A stretch of 64,000 nucleotides of DNA from Gemmatimonadota bacterium (GTDB taxonomy: Bacteria > Gemmatimonadota > Gemmatimonadetes > Longimicrobiales > Gaopeijiaceae). A program made the translations under genes and the position numbers. The DNA lies in contig JACZXQ010000002.1 in the NCBI GenBank assembly GCA_022571515.1, positions 179,725-243,724 of the forward strand, given 5' to 3'. Shown piece after piece: positions 16,756 through 30,527 of this stretch. The notes under the pieces are model-generated. The model was not told where the DNA came from and ran no database searches. It saw nothing but the letters and a program-made list of their open reading frames with translations. Position 1 is the first letter of the stretch. Every line of letters begins with the position of its first letter.

Positions 16756-16829
16756 GCGGGAGTAGCTCAGTTGGCTAGAGCATCAGCCTTCCAAGCTGAG
16801 GGTCGCGGGTTCGAGTCCCGTCTCCCGCT
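16756..16829 (+). tRNA. tRNA-Gly (anticodon TCC)
   Basis: A 74-nt cloverleaf: acceptor GCGGGAG (16756-16762) with CTCCCGC (16822-16828), D-arm TAGCTCAGTTGGCTAGAGCA, anticodon loop CTTCCAA, T-arm CGGGTTCGAGTCCCG, discriminator T. The 43-nt spacer before it contains a weak GACCC/GGGTC stem ending in TTTT (16716-16752), possibly a processing or attenuation element. Confidence 0.95.
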
Positions 16830-16893
16830 CTAGACTTGGACCTTGCCTTCGGGCGGGGTTGGAGGCCGGCGCTTGGAGGCGCCTGAGGAGGTC

Positions 16894-16965
16894 GCTCCGA
16901 TAGCTCAGGGGTAGAGCGCTTCCTTGGTAAGGAAGAGGTCCCGGGTTCAAATCCCGGTCGGAGCT
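16894..16965 (+). tRNA. tRNA-Thr (anticodon GGT)
   Basis: A 72-nt cloverleaf: acceptor GCTCCGA (16894-16900) with TCGGAGC (16958-16964), D-arm TAGCTCAGGGGTAGAGC, anticodon loop TTGGTAA, T-arm CCGGGTTCAAATCCCGG, discriminator T. It is 65 bp before tuf, as in the thrT-tufB order of E. coli. Confidence 0.95.
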
Positions 16966-17007
16966 TCGACGTCCGGCAGGGCGTCGGTACCGAGATCAAC
17001 ACCAGTC

Positions 17008-18220
17008 GACGAGCGCTAGGAAGAGATACGATGGCCAAGCAAAAGTTCGAGCGAACCAAGCCACACGTGAACGTCGGAACGATTGGGCACGTGGACCACG
17101 GAAAGACGACTTTGACGGCTGCGATCACGTATACGCAGGCGAAGAAGTTCGGTGGGGATGCGATTTCGTTCGACAACATCGATAAGGCTCCAGAGGAACG
17201 GGCGCGGGGGATCACGATCGCAACGGCTCACGTGGAGTACGAGACGGCGAACCGTCACTACGCGCACGTGGACTGCCCCGGGCACGCGGACTACGTGAAG
17301 AACATGATCACGGGCGCGGCCCAGATGGACGGAGCGATCCTGGTGGTGAGCGCAGCGGACGGGCCTATGCCTCAGACGCGCGAGCACATCCTTTTGGCTC
17401 GTCAGGTGAACGTTCCGTTCATCGTGGTCTTCCTGAACAAGGTGGACATGGTGGACGACGAGGAGCTCTTGGAGCTGGTAGAGCTCGAGGTGAGGGAGCT
17501 GCTGAGCGAGTACGACTTCCCAGGCGACGACATTCCGGTGGTGCGGGGCAGCGCACTGAAGGCTCTGGCGGCCGAGGGTGAGGGAGACGACGTGGCGTGC
17601 ATCCAGGAGTTGATGGATGCGATCGACTCGTACATTCCGGTGCCTGTGCGGGAGATCGACAAGCCGTTCCTGATGCCCGTGGAGGACGTGTTCTCGATCA
17701 CGGGCCGCGGCACGGTGGCGACGGGCCGTATCGAGCGTGGGGTCGTGAAGCAGGGCGAAGAGGTGGAGTTGGTGGGGATGGGAGCGGACCGCAAGATGGT
17801 TGTCACGGGCGTGGAGATGTTCAGGAAGATCCTGGACGAGGGCCGCGCGGGTGACAACGCGGGACTTCTGCTACGTGGCATAGGCAAGGACGAGATCGAG
17901 CGGGGCCAGGTGCTTGCGAAGCCGGGGTCGATCACGCCTCACACGAAGTTCAAGGCTGAGGTGTACGTGCTGACGAAGGAAGAGGGAGGGCGTCACACGC
18001 CGTTCTTCAACGGATACCGGCCGCAGTTCTACTTCCGTACGACGGATGTGACGGGTGCGGCGGAGTTGCCTGAGGGTGTGGAGATGGTGATGCCCGGCGA
18101 CAACATTCAGATGGACGTCGAGCTGATCACGCCGATCGCCATGGACACGGAGCTGCGGTTCGCGATCCGCGAGGGGGGACGCACGGTGGGTGCGGGCGTG
18201 GTTACCGAGATCATCGAGTA
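17008..18220 (+). repeat. tuf repeat, copy 1 (partner 33700-34912)
   Basis: A direct repeat of about 1,213 bp. It begins 23 nt before the tuf start (GACGAGCGCTAGG) and ends within the stop codon (TAA here, TAG in the partner). I count seven mismatches, at 17084, 17111, 17112, 17159, 17276, 17279 and 17579, all silent; the last 640 bp are identical. Flanks are unrelated. Confidence 0.93.
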
Positions 18221-18221
18221 A
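17031..18221 (+). CDS. tuf: Elongation factor Tu (copy 1)
   Basis: GTPase that delivers aminoacyl-tRNA to the ribosome. The 396-residue protein has P-loop GHVDHGKT (19-26), switch I with [13 protein letters not shown], switch [10 protein letters not shown] (81-88), and NKVDMV (about 137). Domains 2 and 3 follow with the conserved VEMFRK and the C-terminal [12 protein letters not shown]. Shine-Dalgarno AGGAAGAG lies eight bases upstream. It follows tRNA-Thr in the classical tRNA-tufB arrangement and precedes rpmG-secE-nusG. The protein is identical to that of copy 2. Confidence 0.99.
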   Translation: MAKQKFERTKPHVNVGTIGHVDHGKTTLTAAITYTQAKKFGGDAISFDNIDKAPEERARGITIATAHVEYETANRHYAHVDCPGHADYVKNMITGAAQMDGAILVVSAADGPMPQTREHILLARQVNVPFIVVFLNKVDMVDDEELLELVELEVRELLSEYDFPGDDIPVVRGSALKALAAEGEGDDVACIQELMDAIDSYIPVPVREIDKPFLMPVEDVFSITGRGTVATGRIERGVVKQGEEVELVGMGADRKMVVTGVEMFRKILDEGRAGDNAGLLLRGIGKDEIERGQVLAKPGSITPHTKFKAEVYVLTKEEGGRHTPFFNGYRPQFYFRTTDVTGAAELPEGVEMVMPGDNIQMDVELITPIAMDTELRFAIREGGRTVGAGVVTEIIE

Positions 18222-18233
18222 AGGCAGGACATT

Positions 18234-18386
18234 ATGGCGCGTGACACGATTACGCTCGCTTGCCAGAAGTGCGAGGAGCGGAACTACAGCATGACGAAGA
18301 ACAAGCGGATTCATCCCGAGCGGGTGGAGTACCGCAAGTTCTGCCGTCGGTGCAACAGCCACACCGTCCATAAGGAGACGAAGTAG
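18234..18386 (+). CDS. rpmG: Ribosomal protein L33 (zinc-ribbon form)
   Basis: A 50-residue 50S protein near the E site. It has two Cys pairs (CQKC at 10-13 and CRRC at 36-39), so it is the C+ zinc-binding form, plus the conserved [16 protein letters not shown] ending. It lies between tuf and secE, its usual place in many phyla; no tRNA-Trp gene is present between it and secE. Confidence 0.97.
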   Translation: MARDTITLACQKCEERNYSMTKNKRIHPERVEYRKFCRRCNSHTVHKETK

Positions 18387-18388
18387 CC

Positions 18389-18601
18389 ATGGGCGTAGTG
18401 GACAGGTACCACACCACTCGGGGCTTCATCGAGGAGTGCTGGGACGAGCTGCAGAAGGTCACGTGGCCGGACTATGAGCAGTTGAAGAATGCGACGATCG
18501 TCGTCATCGCGTTCGTGTTTGCGATCTCCGCGGTGATTTGGCTGATGGACATGACATCACGGCGAGTGATCGATTTCATCATGGGGATTTTCGGCGCCTA
18601 G
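18389..18601 (+). CDS. secE: Preprotein translocase subunit SecE
   Basis: A 70-residue, single-helix form of SecE that clamps SecY in the translocon. The amphipathic region FIEECWDELQKVTWPDYEQL, with the conserved KVTWP, precedes one membrane helix (IVVIAFVFAISAVIWLMDM). It starts two bases after rpmG and ends four bases before nusG. Confidence 0.96.
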   Translation: MGVVDRYHTTRGFIEECWDELQKVTWPDYEQLKNATIVVIAFVFAISAVIWLMDMTSRRVIDFIMGIFGA

Positions 18602-18605
18602 CAGA

Positions 18606-19154
18606 ATGACGAACCAGTCTACTTGGTACGCGATCCAGACCTATTCTGGGCACGAGAACAAGGTCCAAAAGCTGATTCAGCGCCGGATCGACGAAGAGCC
18701 TGGTGAGGACGACAGCCGGGAGATCCGAGAGGCCCTCGTCCCCACGCAGGAAGTCGTTGAGATCCGTAACGGCAAACGCGTGAACGTGATCAGGCGGCTC
18801 TACCCGGGCTACGTGCTGGTGAGCATGGACCTGAACGAGCGGACCATGCACGTGATCAACACCATTCAGGGCGTGATCAAGTTTGTTGGATCAGGCAAAA
18901 CGCCTCAGCCGCTGCGAGAAGACGAGATCAACAAGATCCTCGGTGTCGAGGTCGAGACAGAGTCCGATGGGGTCCATGACGACATCCCGTTCCATGTGGG
19001 ACAGGCGGTCGAAGTCATGCAGGGACCGTTCAGCGACTTCTCGGGCACGGTCCAGGAGATTTACGGGGACAAGGGCAAGGTCAAGGTCGAGGTCTCGCTC
19101 TTCGGGCGCCCCACTTCGGTGGAATTGGATTACACGCAGTTGAAGGGCTACTAG
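18606..19154 (+). CDS. nusG: Transcription termination/antitermination factor NusG
   Basis: Binds the RNA polymerase clamp, modulates pausing and links to Rho or to ribosomal S10. 182 residues: NGN domain from WYAIQTYSGHENKV to about 115, with the conserved RRLYPGYVLVSM, then a KOW domain starting VGQAVEVMQGPFSDFSGTV. There is no extra inserted domain. Co-transcribed with secE and rplK. Confidence 0.98.
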   Translation: MTNQSTWYAIQTYSGHENKVQKLIQRRIDEEPGEDDSREIREALVPTQEVVEIRNGKRVNVIRRLYPGYVLVSMDLNERTMHVINTIQGVIKFVGSGKTPQPLREDEINKILGVEVETESDGVHDDIPFHVGQAVEVMQGPFSDFSGTVQEIYGDKGKVKVEVSLFGRPTSVELDYTQLKGY

Positions 19155-19194
19155 AGGCCTCGCCTCTCGGCCCCTACGATTGGATGAGTAAGTA

Positions 19195-19620
19195 ATGGCG
19201 AAGAAGGTCATCGGCTTCATCAAGCTGCACGTGCCGGGGGGGCAGGCGAACCCGGCACCGCCCGTGGGCCCAGCGTTGGGCCAGCAGGGTGTGAACATCA
19301 TGGAGTTCTGCAAGCAGTTCAACTCCAAGACGCAGCAGCAAACCGGGACGATCATCCCGGTGGAGATCACGGTCTATGCCGACCGCTCCTTCACGTTCAT
19401 CACCAAGACGCCGCCGGCGTCCGTGTTGCTCAAGAAGGCGGTGGGCCTGGCCAAGGGCTCAGGGGAGCCCAACCGGGAGAAGGTTGCGACGGTGACCAGG
19501 GCGCAGCTCAAAGAGATCGCCGAAACGAAGATGCCGGACCTCAACACCACGGACGTGGACGCGGCGATCCAGATGATCGCCGGTACGGCGCGTTCCATGG
19601 GCATCGAGGTCGCCGGATAG
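19195..19620 (+). CDS. rplK: Ribosomal protein L11
   Basis: Part of the GTPase-associated centre at the stalk base; also needed for RelA activation. The 141-residue sequence has the N-terminal [17 protein letters not shown] hinge and QFN segment, and the rRNA-binding C-terminal domain (KIPDLN-type [19 protein letters not shown]). A GC-rich imperfect hairpin (CGCCC/GGGCG, CCACC/GGTGG at about 19630-19672) lies between it and rplA and might be a regulatory site. Confidence 0.98.
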   Translation: MAKKVIGFIKLHVPGGQANPAPPVGPALGQQGVNIMEFCKQFNSKTQQQTGTIIPVEITVYADRSFTFITKTPPASVLLKKAVGLAKGSGEPNREKVATVTRAQLKEIAETKMPDLNTTDVDAAIQMIAGTARSMGIEVAG

Positions 19621-19692
19621 CAGCAGAACGCCCGAAACCACCACCTGCGAGCCGCCAGGGGTGGGAGGGCGATACGAGACGGCTCAAGACAA

Positions 19693-20391
19693 ATGCCAAG
19701 ACACGGAAAGCTGTTCCGTGACGCCCAGGCCAAAGTGCCTGCCGGCGTCAAATTCGAGCCCAATGAGGCTGTCCGGATGGTCAAGGACCTGGCGTTCGCC
19801 AAGTTCGATGAGACCGTAGAGCTCGCGACCAGCCTGAGCGTCGATCCCCGAAAGGCCGATCAGATCGTGCGTGGCACGGTGGTCCTTCCGCACGGCACCG
19901 GAAAGACGGTGCGTGTGTTGGTCGTTGCGCAGGGTGAGAAAGAGAAGGAGGCGACCGACGCCGGGGCCGACTATGTCGGCATGGAGTACGTGGAGAAGAT
20001 CCAGGGCGGGTGGCTCGACTTCGACGTGTGCGTGGCCACGCCCGACGTGATGGGCAAGGTCGGACCGCTGGGCCGGATTCTCGGGCCTCGGGGACTCATG
20101 CCCACACCCAAGGGTGGCACGGTCACCTTCGATATCGGTCGCGCGGTCAAGGAGATCAAGGGCGGAAAGATCGAGTATCGCGTCGACAAGACGGGCAACG
20201 TACACGCCCCGATAGGCCGTGTGTCGTTCGAGCCCGAGCAGCTCTCGGAGAACCTGGGAGCGTTGATGGACTCGATCGTGCGCGCCAAGCCATCGGCCGC
20301 CAAAGGGACCTACGTGCGGAGCGTCACGATCTCCAGCACGATGGGTCCCGGTGTGGCGATCGACCCGAACCTCTACCGGCGGAGCGGCTGA
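19693..20391 (+). CDS. rplA: Ribosomal protein L1
   Basis: Forms the mobile L1 stalk that guides deacylated tRNA out of the E site, and in many bacteria represses its own operon. 232 residues with [17 protein letters not shown], the [17 protein letters not shown] signature and [14 protein letters not shown] C-terminus (here [13 protein letters not shown]). Its TGA overlaps the rplJ ATG. Confidence 0.98.
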   Translation: MPRHGKLFRDAQAKVPAGVKFEPNEAVRMVKDLAFAKFDETVELATSLSVDPRKADQIVRGTVVLPHGTGKTVRVLVVAQGEKEKEATDAGADYVGMEYVEKIQGGWLDFDVCVATPDVMGKVGPLGRILGPRGLMPTPKGGTVTFDIGRAVKEIKGGKIEYRVDKTGNVHAPIGRVSFEPEQLSENLGALMDSIVRAKPSAAKGTYVRSVTISSTMGPGVAIDPNLYRRSG

Positions 20392-20921
20392 TGAATCGGT
20401 CTGAAAAAGCAACCTTCGTCACCGAGTTCCGTGACAAGGTGAAGAGTGCGCCGGTGTTGTACTTCACCGACTTCAGCGGCCTCGACGTCAAGTCGATGAC
20501 CCAGCTGCGCCAGCGCATCAAGGAGTCCGGTGCCGAGTATCTGGTTGTGAAGAACCGGCTCGCCAAGCTGGCCATCGAGGAACTCGACCTCCCGGACCTG
20601 GGCGACAGCCTGCTCGGGCCGACAGGCGTGGTCCTCGGATACGACGGACCCGTGGGGCCCGCGAAAGCGCTCGCGGACTTCGCCAAGCAACACGACGACA
20701 AGCCGGTCTTCAAGATCGGTGTGACGGACAATGCGCTGGTGTCGGCGGAGGAGATACAGAAACTGGCCGAGCTTCCCCCGCGTGAGCAGCTGCTGGCGGC
20801 GCTGGCCGGTGCGTTGGAAGCGCCGATGGTGGCACTGGCGAGCGCGCTCGAAGGGAAGATTCAGGAGATGGCTGGCGTCCTGGACGCTCTCAAGAGCCAA
20901 AAAGAGGGGGAGGAGTCGTAA
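20391..20921 (+). CDS. rplJ: Ribosomal protein L10
   Basis: Anchors L7/L12 dimers to the stalk base. 176 residues: globular N-terminal domain with VVKNRLAKLAIEE and GPTGVVLGYDGPVGPAKAL, and a long C-terminal helix (ALAGALEAPMVALASALEGK) that binds L12. The ATG 20391 start overlaps the rplA stop, leaving no room for an L10 leader immediately upstream. Confidence 0.97.
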   Translation: MNRSEKATFVTEFRDKVKSAPVLYFTDFSGLDVKSMTQLRQRIKESGAEYLVVKNRLAKLAIEELDLPDLGDSLLGPTGVVLGYDGPVGPAKALADFAKQHDDKPVFKIGVTDNALVSAEEIQKLAELPPREQLLAALAGALEAPMVALASALEGKIQEMAGVLDALKSQKEGEES

Positions 20922-21005
20922 CCCGGCTCACACTCCACACGGAATAGCAACTCGGAATTCAACCACCACCGGCCAAGGCCGCGTGACTTAAGGAGAATCG
21001 GGAAC

Positions 21006-21383
21006 ATGGCAAGCAATCACGAAGAACTTCTCGAGACGATCGGCAACATGACGGTCCTCGAACTCTCTGAGTTCGTCGATGAGTTCAAGGACAAGTTCAA
21101 CGTCACCGCGATGGCTGCGCCGATGGCGATGCCGGGTGCCGGGGCCGGAGGCGAGGAGGCCGAGGCGGAGCAAGACGAATTCGATGTCGTTCTCGAGGGA
21201 ATCGGCGACAAGAAGATTCAGGTGATCAAGGTGGTCCGCGAGGTCACCAGCCTGGGGCTCAAGGAGGCCAAGGAGGTCGTCGACAGCGCCCCGAGCACGG
21301 TCAAGGAAGCGCTGGCCAAGAACGAAGCCGAGGAGATCAAGGACAAACTCGAGGCCGTGGGCGCGACTGTTGCCCTCAAGTAA
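21006..21383 (+). CDS. rplL: Ribosomal protein L7/L12
   Basis: Stalk protein that recruits translational GTPases. 125 residues: N-terminal dimerisation helices ([18 protein letters not shown]), an Ala/Met/Gly/Glu hinge at about 38-60, and the C-terminal domain with [20 protein letters not shown] and [11 protein letters not shown]. Shine-Dalgarno AAGGAG is about eight bases upstream of the start. Confidence 0.98.
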   Translation: MASNHEELLETIGNMTVLELSEFVDEFKDKFNVTAMAAPMAMPGAGAGGEEAEAEQDEFDVVLEGIGDKKIQVIKVVREVTSLGLKEAKEVVDSAPSTVKEALAKNEAEEIKDKLEAVGATVALK

Positions 21384-21408
21384 ATCCTCTGGGTCGGACA
21401 CGAGTACA

Positions 21409-21435
21409 CCCGGTCGCGCGAGCGGCGGGGCTTTT
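21409..21435 (+). terminator. Attenuator-like hairpin between rplL and rpoB
   Basis: CCCGGTCG (21409-21416) pairs with CGGCGGGG (21423-21430), 7 of 8 positions including one G-U, followed by C and TTTT (21432-21435). E. coli has a partial terminator at the same place that lowers rpoBC relative to rplL, so a similar role is plausible. It is a weak structure. Confidence 0.5.
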
Positions 21436-21511
21436 GGTGTTGCGTACGTTGTGGAATCAAGCGTCACGGGCCACTCGCATTGGAGTGACGCCCGCAGAAG
21501 GGGGACACCCG

Positions 21512-24500
21512 TTGGATAGCCGAAACGATGCCAGGCCGATCGTAAGCTTCGCGAAGCTCGATCGGGTCATGCCGATGCCGAACCTGCTCGATGTGCAGCT
21601 TCGGTCCTTCGAGAAGCTCGTCGAACAGCCGACCGATCCCGACGCAAAGTGGGAGTTTGGGCTCGACCGTGTGTTCGCGGAGATCTTCCCGATATCGGAC
21701 ACGAACCAGAACTTCACGCTCGAGTACGTTTCGGCCTCGCTTGGCGAGCCCAAGTACTCGGTCGAGGAGTGCATCGAGCGCGACATGACGTACGCGTCGC
21801 CGCTCAAGGCGTTGCTGCGCCTCATCGTGTGGGAGGATCTGGAGGACGGCGAGCGCCGTCCCGGCGACATCATCGAGAAGGAGGTCTACCTCGGTGATCT
21901 GCCGCTGCTGACCGCCCTCGGCACCTTCATCATCAACGGGGCCGAGCGGGTCGTCGTGAGCCAGCTCCACAGGTCGCCCGGGGTGGTGTTCGAAGAGAGC
22001 ATCCACCCCAACGGGACGAAGCTCCACAGCGCGCGGATCATCCCGTTCCGCGGTTCGTGGGTCGAGTTCACGATCGACATCAACAACATCTGCTACGTCC
22101 ATATCGACAAGAAGAAGAAGTTCCCGGCCACGGCGCTCCTGCGTGCGTTCGGGTACGGTACGAACGCCGAGATCTACCAGCTCTTCTTCACCACCAAGTC
22201 CGTCAAGGTCGGGAAGCCCGACCAGCACGGGGTTCGTGAGATCTTCGGCTCGGTGCTCGCCGAGGAGATCGTCGATCCCGATACGGGCGAGATCCTCATC
22301 GAGGATTCGACCGAGATCGACGAGGAGGTGGCGGAACTGCTCGATCGCGCCAAGGTCAAGAAGATCAAGGTGTACGCGAGTGAGACCGACACGGGCCGCA
22401 GTGAGAGCCCGATCATCAAGAACACGATCAAGAAGGATCCCACCACCAGCGAGGATGAGGCGCTCCACGCGATCTATTCGCTGCTCCGGCCCGGTGACGC
22501 CCCCAACGTGAAGACGGCGCGGGCTGCGCTGGAACGCGTGTTCTTCGATCCCAAGCGGTATGACCTGGGTCGGGTGGGCCGTTACAAGATCAACCAGCGC
22601 CTGGGTCTGGACGTGCCCCCGACCGAGTCGACGCTCACGAAGGACGACTTCATCGCGATCCTCCGCTACTTGCTGAACCTCAGCGACGGCCGGGGCACCA
22701 CCGATGATATCGATCATCTCGGCAACCGCCGGGTGCGCACGGTGGGCGAGTTGATCGCCAACCAGTTCTCCGTCGGGCTGTCCAGAATGGCCCGGCTCGT
22801 GAAGGAGCGCATGTCGATCAACACCGACCCGGAGAAGGTCAACATCGATGCGCTGGTCAACGCGCGCACGGTGTCGGCCGTCATCCAAGCGTTCTTCGGG
22901 TCGTCGCAGCTCAGCCAGTTCATGGACCAGACGAACCCGCTGGCAGAGCTGACCCACAAGCGGCGCTTGAGCGCCTTGGGGCCGGGCGGCCTGACGCGCG
23001 AGCGCGCCGGGTTCGAGGTTCGCGACGTGCACTATTCTCACTACGGCCGGATGTGCCCGATCGAGACCCCTGAAGGTCCTAACATCGGGCTCATCACCTC
23101 GCTTGCGACCTACGCTCGCATCAACGAGCTGGGCTTCGTGGAGACGCCGTACCGCGTGGTGACCAAGGGCAAGGTCACCACCAAGATCGTCTGGCTGAGC
23201 GCCAACGAGGAAGAGACGGTGCGTATCGCGCAGGCCAACGCGCCGATCACCGACAAGGGAATCTTCAAGAACGAGTTCGTCCTGTGCCGTGAGCGGGGTG
23301 ACTTCCCGCTGCTCAAGCCCGCGGACATCGACTACATGGACGTCGCCCCCGACCAGCTGGTCTCGGTGGCGGCGGCGCTGATTCCATTCCTCGAGCACGA
23401 CGATGCCAACAGGGCCCTCATGGGCTCGAACATGCAGCGGCAGGCCGTACCCCTGCTGTACACGGACGCGCCCCTCGTCGGCACGGGCCTGGAGTTCAAG
23501 GTCGCCCGTGATTCCGGCGCGGTCATCATCGCGCGCCGCGGCGGAAAGGTCGTTCAGGTCACCGCCGACGAGATCGTCGTGGACACCGGGGCCGTGAAGC
23601 CGGGCAGCGGGGAGCATCCTCTGGCCAAGCTCGCCCAGTACGACCGCTATAGGCTCAAGAAGTTCTGGCGCACCAACCAGGACACGGCGATCAACCAGCG
23701 GCCGCTTGTGAAGAGTGGCCAAAAGATCAAATCGGGCCACATCATCGCCGACGGGCCGAGCACCGACAACGGTGAGTTGGCGCTCGGGCGAAACGTCATG
23801 GTCGCGTTCATGCCGTGGTATGGGTACAACTTCGAGGATGCCATCGTCATCAGCGAGAAGCTGGTGAAGAACGACGTTTTCACGTCGATCCACATTCAAG
23901 AGCTCGAGTTGCACGTCCGGGACACCAAGCGGGGCATGGAGGAAATCACCCGCGAGATCCCGAATGTGGCGGAAGAGAGCTTGGTGGACCTCGACGAGCG
24001 GGGCGTCGTCCGAATCGGGGCTCGAGTGTCCAGCGGCGACATCTTGGTTGGCAAGATCACGCCGAAGGGCGAGACCGAGCTTTCACCCGAAGAAAAGCTG
24101 CTTACCGCGATCTTCGGCGAGAAGGCCAAGGACGTGAAGGACTCGTCCCTGCGTGTGCCCCCGGGCATGAACGGGACGGTCATCGACGTGAAGATCTTCT
24201 CGCGGCGCATCGACGATCCGCTCCTCGAGAAGGATAACGGCGGCAAGATCGGTGAGTTCCGCCAGCAAGAGCGTTTGGAGATCAGCCGGATCAACGAGGC
24301 CCGCGACGAGGAGCTGCGCGAACTGCTACGCTTCAACACGGTGGCACTGTGCCTCAAGAAGGGCACGGTGGAGCCTCTCCTCGAGGCAGGCACGAAGTTC
24401 ACCGGCCAGCTCTTGGATGAGCTTCCCCTCAAGACGGTGGACCTCACCACGCTGAAGGTGAAAAACAAGCAAGCGAGCGATAAGATCCGCCACGTAGTCG

Positions 24501-25693
24501 AGGAAGCGCAGCGGCGGGTCGAGCGCGTGCGGGAGAAGACCGAGGAACAGATCGACAAGGTCTTCCAGCCCGACGAACTGCCGCCGGGCGTAGTCCAGCT
24601 GGCCAAGGTCTACCTCGCCCAGAAGCGTAAGCTCTCGGTCGGCGACAAGATGGCCGGCCGGCACGGCAACAAGGGCATCATCGCGCGGATCGCGCCTGAA
24701 GAGGACATGCCGTTCCTGCCCGACGGCACACCCGTGGAGATCGTTCTGAATCCGCTGGGCGTGCCATCCAGAATGAACCTCGGCCAGATCCTGGAAACCC
24801 ATCTGGGGTGGGCTGCGCAGGTCTTGGGCTTCGAGGCGAAGACACCCGTCTTCCATGGCGCTTCCGAAACGGAGGTCGGTCTCCTTCTGAGGATTGCGGC
24901 GATCCGTTGGGCCGGCGAGGCGCTGGATCTCGAGACTCCGATGCCCGAGTTGAATGCAAAGACGGTCGAGACTCTTCTCGAGCTTGTGCTGGAGTTGCCC
25001 GCGTTGGGAAGCAACGGCTCGAGTAAGGGCGACCAGAATGCCGGCGTAGGCCGTAGTCTGGACGCGTTCCTCGGCCTCAAGATGACCAAGGAGCAGAAGG
25101 CCATCCTCCTGGGCCTCAAGGACTACCTGATCGAGGCCGCGAAGGAGATTGCGGAGGGGCGTGCGGCGAAGTTCTCAGAAGAGTTCCCTGCGATCGCGCG
25201 GCTCAGCCGGAAGCGAAACCTGGATGAGGGACTCGAGGCAGCCGCTTGTGAGTTCATGGCGGCCGCGGACATCCTCGAGACCGGCAAAATCTGGCTCCGG
25301 GACGGCCGTAGCGGACGCAGGTTCGATTCTCCGATCACGGTGGGCTGCATCTACATGCTGAAGCTCAGCCACCTGGTCGACGACAAGATCCACGCCCGGA
25401 GCATCGGGCCGTACTCGCTCGTGACGCAGCAGCCTCTGGCCGGTAAGGCGCAATTCGGCGGCCAGCGTTTCGGGGAGATGGAGGTATGGGCGCTCGAAGC
25501 GTACGGCGCGGCGCACACGCTTCAGGAAATCCTGACAGTCAAGTCCGACGACGTGAGCGGTCGCTCGAAGGTCTACGAGGCCATCGTGAAGGGCGACAAC
25601 CTGCCTCAGCCCGGGATTCCCGAGTCGTTCAACGTCTTGGTGAAGGAACTCCAGGCTCTGGGACTCAGCGTCACGCTGGGGAAAAATGAATAG
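21512..25693 (+). CDS. rpoB: RNA polymerase subunit beta
   Basis: 1,393 residues if translation starts at TTG 21512, which has a strong Shine-Dalgarno (AGAAGGGGG, about seven bases upstream) and leads into the family's [18 protein letters not shown]; longer in-frame starts (TTG 21434, GTG 21437) would run through the attenuator. The rifampicin pocket is wild-type in look ([10 protein letters not shown] near 464, then [14 protein letters not shown]). Near the C-terminus, between KTPVFHGA (about 1,113) and [11 protein letters not shown] (about 1,257), there are about 140 residues where E. coli has about 22: a lineage-specific insertion. Final motifs ([20 protein letters not shown]) are intact. 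Confidence 0.98.
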   Translation: MDSRNDARPIVSFAKLDRVMPMPNLLDVQLRSFEKLVEQPTDPDAKWEFGLDRVFAEIFPISDTNQNFTLEYVSASLGEPKYSVEECIERDMTYASPLKALLRLIVWEDLEDGERRPGDIIEKEVYLGDLPLLTALGTFIINGAERVVVSQLHRSPGVVFEESIHPNGTKLHSARIIPFRGSWVEFTIDINNICYVHIDKKKKFPATALLRAFGYGTNAEIYQLFFTTKSVKVGKPDQHGVREIFGSVLAEEIVDPDTGEILIEDSTEIDEEVAELLDRAKVKKIKVYASETDTGRSESPIIKNTIKKDPTTSEDEALHAIYSLLRPGDAPNVKTARAALERVFFDPKRYDLGRVGRYKINQRLGLDVPPTESTLTKDDFIAILRYLLNLSDGRGTTDDIDHLGNRRVRTVGELIANQFSVGLSRMARLVKERMSINTDPEKVNIDALVNARTVSAVIQAFFGSSQLSQFMDQTNPLAELTHKRRLSALGPGGLTRERAGFEVRDVHYSHYGRMCPIETPEGPNIGLITSLATYARINELGFVETPYRVVTKGKVTTKIVWLSANEEETVRIAQANAPITDKGIFKNEFVLCRERGDFPLLKPADIDYMDVAPDQLVSVAAALIPFLEHDDANRALMGSNMQRQAVPLLYTDAPLVGTGLEFKVARDSGAVIIARRGGKVVQVTADEIVVDTGAVKPGSGEHPLAKLAQYDRYRLKKFWRTNQDTAINQRPLVKSGQKIKSGHIIADGPSTDNGELALGRNVMVAFMPWYGYNFEDAIVISEKLVKNDVFTSIHIQELELHVRDTKRGMEEITREIPNVAEESLVDLDERGVVRIGARVSSGDILVGKITPKGETELSPEEKLLTAIFGEKAKDVKDSSLRVPPGMNGTVIDVKIFSRRIDDPLLEKDNGGKIGEFRQQERLEISRINEARDEELRELLRFNTVALCLKKGTVEPLLEAGTKFTGQLLDELPLKTVDLTTLKVKNKQASDKIRHVVEEAQRRVERVREKTEEQIDKVFQPDELPPGVVQLAKVYLAQKRKLSVGDKMAGRHGNKGIIARIAPEEDMPFLPDGTPVEIVLNPLGVPSRMNLGQILETHLGWAAQVLGFEAKTPVFHGASETEVGLLLRIAAIRWAGEALDLETPMPELNAKTVETLLELVLELPALGSNGSSKGDQNAGVGRSLDAFLGLKMTKEQKAILLGLKDYLIEAAKEIAEGRAAKFSEEFPAIARLSRKRNLDEGLEAAACEFMAAADILETGKIWLRDGRSGRRFDSPITVGCIYMLKLSHLVDDKIHARSIGPYSLVTQQPLAGKAQFGGQRFGEMEVWALEAYGAAHTLQEILTVKSDDVSGRSKVYEAIVKGDNLPQPGIPESFNVLVKELQALGLSVTLGKNE

Positions 25694-25750
25694 GATGACG
25701 GTGGCAGCGTTCGCACAAAAGGACACCCAACCCGACGGGATGCATCAAGT

Positions 25751-30031
<4,281 letters not shown>

Positions 30032-30085
30032 GGAGGGCGGCGGGACTCGGTTTTTTTGCCGGGCTCCTGGTTCTCTATGTGGGTG

Positions 30086-30175
30086 AGGCGCGGCAGCGTG
30101 TGCCGACCTCGCTCGGGCGCTGCGCTCGGGGCGTAGCCCCGATCCTCGCTCTGGTCGGCATACGCTGCCGCGCCT
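30086..30175 (+). repeat. Palindromic element E1
   Basis: A 23-bp stem (30086-30108 with 30153-30175; one position is G-T, all others Watson-Crick) encloses a 44-nt loop containing its own hairpin TCGGGGC/GCCCCGA. The loop core (TCGGGCGCT, then CGCTCGG, GGCGT, CCGATCCT) is shared with E2 read on the minus strand and partly with E3, but the arms are unrelated to those of E2. Confidence 0.88.
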
Positions 30176-30230
30176 GCTGGGCCAGGTGGGTAGGAGACCG
30201 GGGGCGGTCGGCTGGCCGATTTTCGCGAAG

Positions 30231-30260
30231 AGGGGTGCCTGAAGTCGGGCGCCCCTTTTT
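30231..30260 (+). terminator. Intrinsic terminator of rpoBC
   Basis: AGGGGTGCC (30231-30239) pairs with GGCGCCCCT (30248-30256) as a 9-bp stem with one G-U and an 8-nt loop, followed by TTTTT (30256-30260). It is about 200 bp after rpoC and lies between the two palindromes. Confidence 0.85.
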
Positions 30261-30297
30261 GTTGGTGGGGGGAGGGGTTGGGTGTGCCTTTTAGGGA

Positions 30298-30393
30298 GAC
30301 CGGGCGATGGCGTTGCTCCCTCTAAGAAAGGATCGGCGGCAACGCCGCCGAGCGAAGCGCCCGAACGAGAGGGAGCAACGCCATCGCCCGGTC
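30298..30393 (-). repeat. Palindromic element E2 (inverted relative to E1)
   Basis: A perfect 26-bp stem (30298-30323 with 30368-30393) encloses a 44-nt loop with an inner hairpin TCGGCGGC-AAC-GCCGCCGA (30333-30351). On the minus strand the loop reads TCGGGCGCT, N, CGCTCGG, then GGCGT and CCGATCCT, matching E1. Loop length equals that of E1 exactly. Confidence 0.9.
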
Positions 30394-30421
30394 GGAAACG
30401 CTTGTTTTATATGGGTTGCCG

Positions 30422-30448
30422 TTGACACCCCCATACCCCCCGTATAAC
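30422..30448 (+). promoter_or_regulatory. Sigma-70 promoter of the str operon
   Basis: TTGACA (30422-30427) is a perfect -35. TATAAC (30443-30448) is the best -10 by sequence at 15-nt spacing; TAACTT (30445-30450) is the alternative at 17 nt. The region is markedly AT-richer than its surroundings. It is the only obvious promoter for rpsL-rpsG-fusA-tuf after the rpoBC terminator. Confidence 0.75.
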
Positions 30449-30498
30449 TTATTTGGTCTCTCTTACGGACGCTCCGGGAGCTGGCGATTTCGGCTCCC

Positions 30499-30527
30499 AA
30501 AAACCGCGATGGGTGGCGGTTTTTTTT
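30499..30527 (+). terminator. Terminator-like attenuator in the rpsL leader
   Basis: AAAAACCGC (30499-30507) pairs perfectly with GCGGTTTTT (30516-30524) over an 8-nt loop, and T continues to 30527 (eight in all). It lies downstream of the str promoter and 21 nt before the rpsL ATG, so full termination here would silence the operon. A preceding GGGAGC/GCTCCC hairpin (about 30476-30498) abuts it and could be part of a switch. Confidence 0.7.

Noticed and set aside
18387..18388. tRNA-Trp between rpmG and secE, as in many phyla
   Set aside because: The gap is only two bases; no tRNA is present.
21464..23914. 816-codon open frame antisense to rpoB
   Set aside because: Mirror of a highly biased GC-rich gene; composition dominated by Arg, Leu, Asp and His, no recognisable domain, no start signal.
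30051..30057. T7 tract right after rpoC as its terminator
   Set aside because: No adequate stem precedes it; the 9-bp stem with TTTTT at 30231-30260 is a better terminator.
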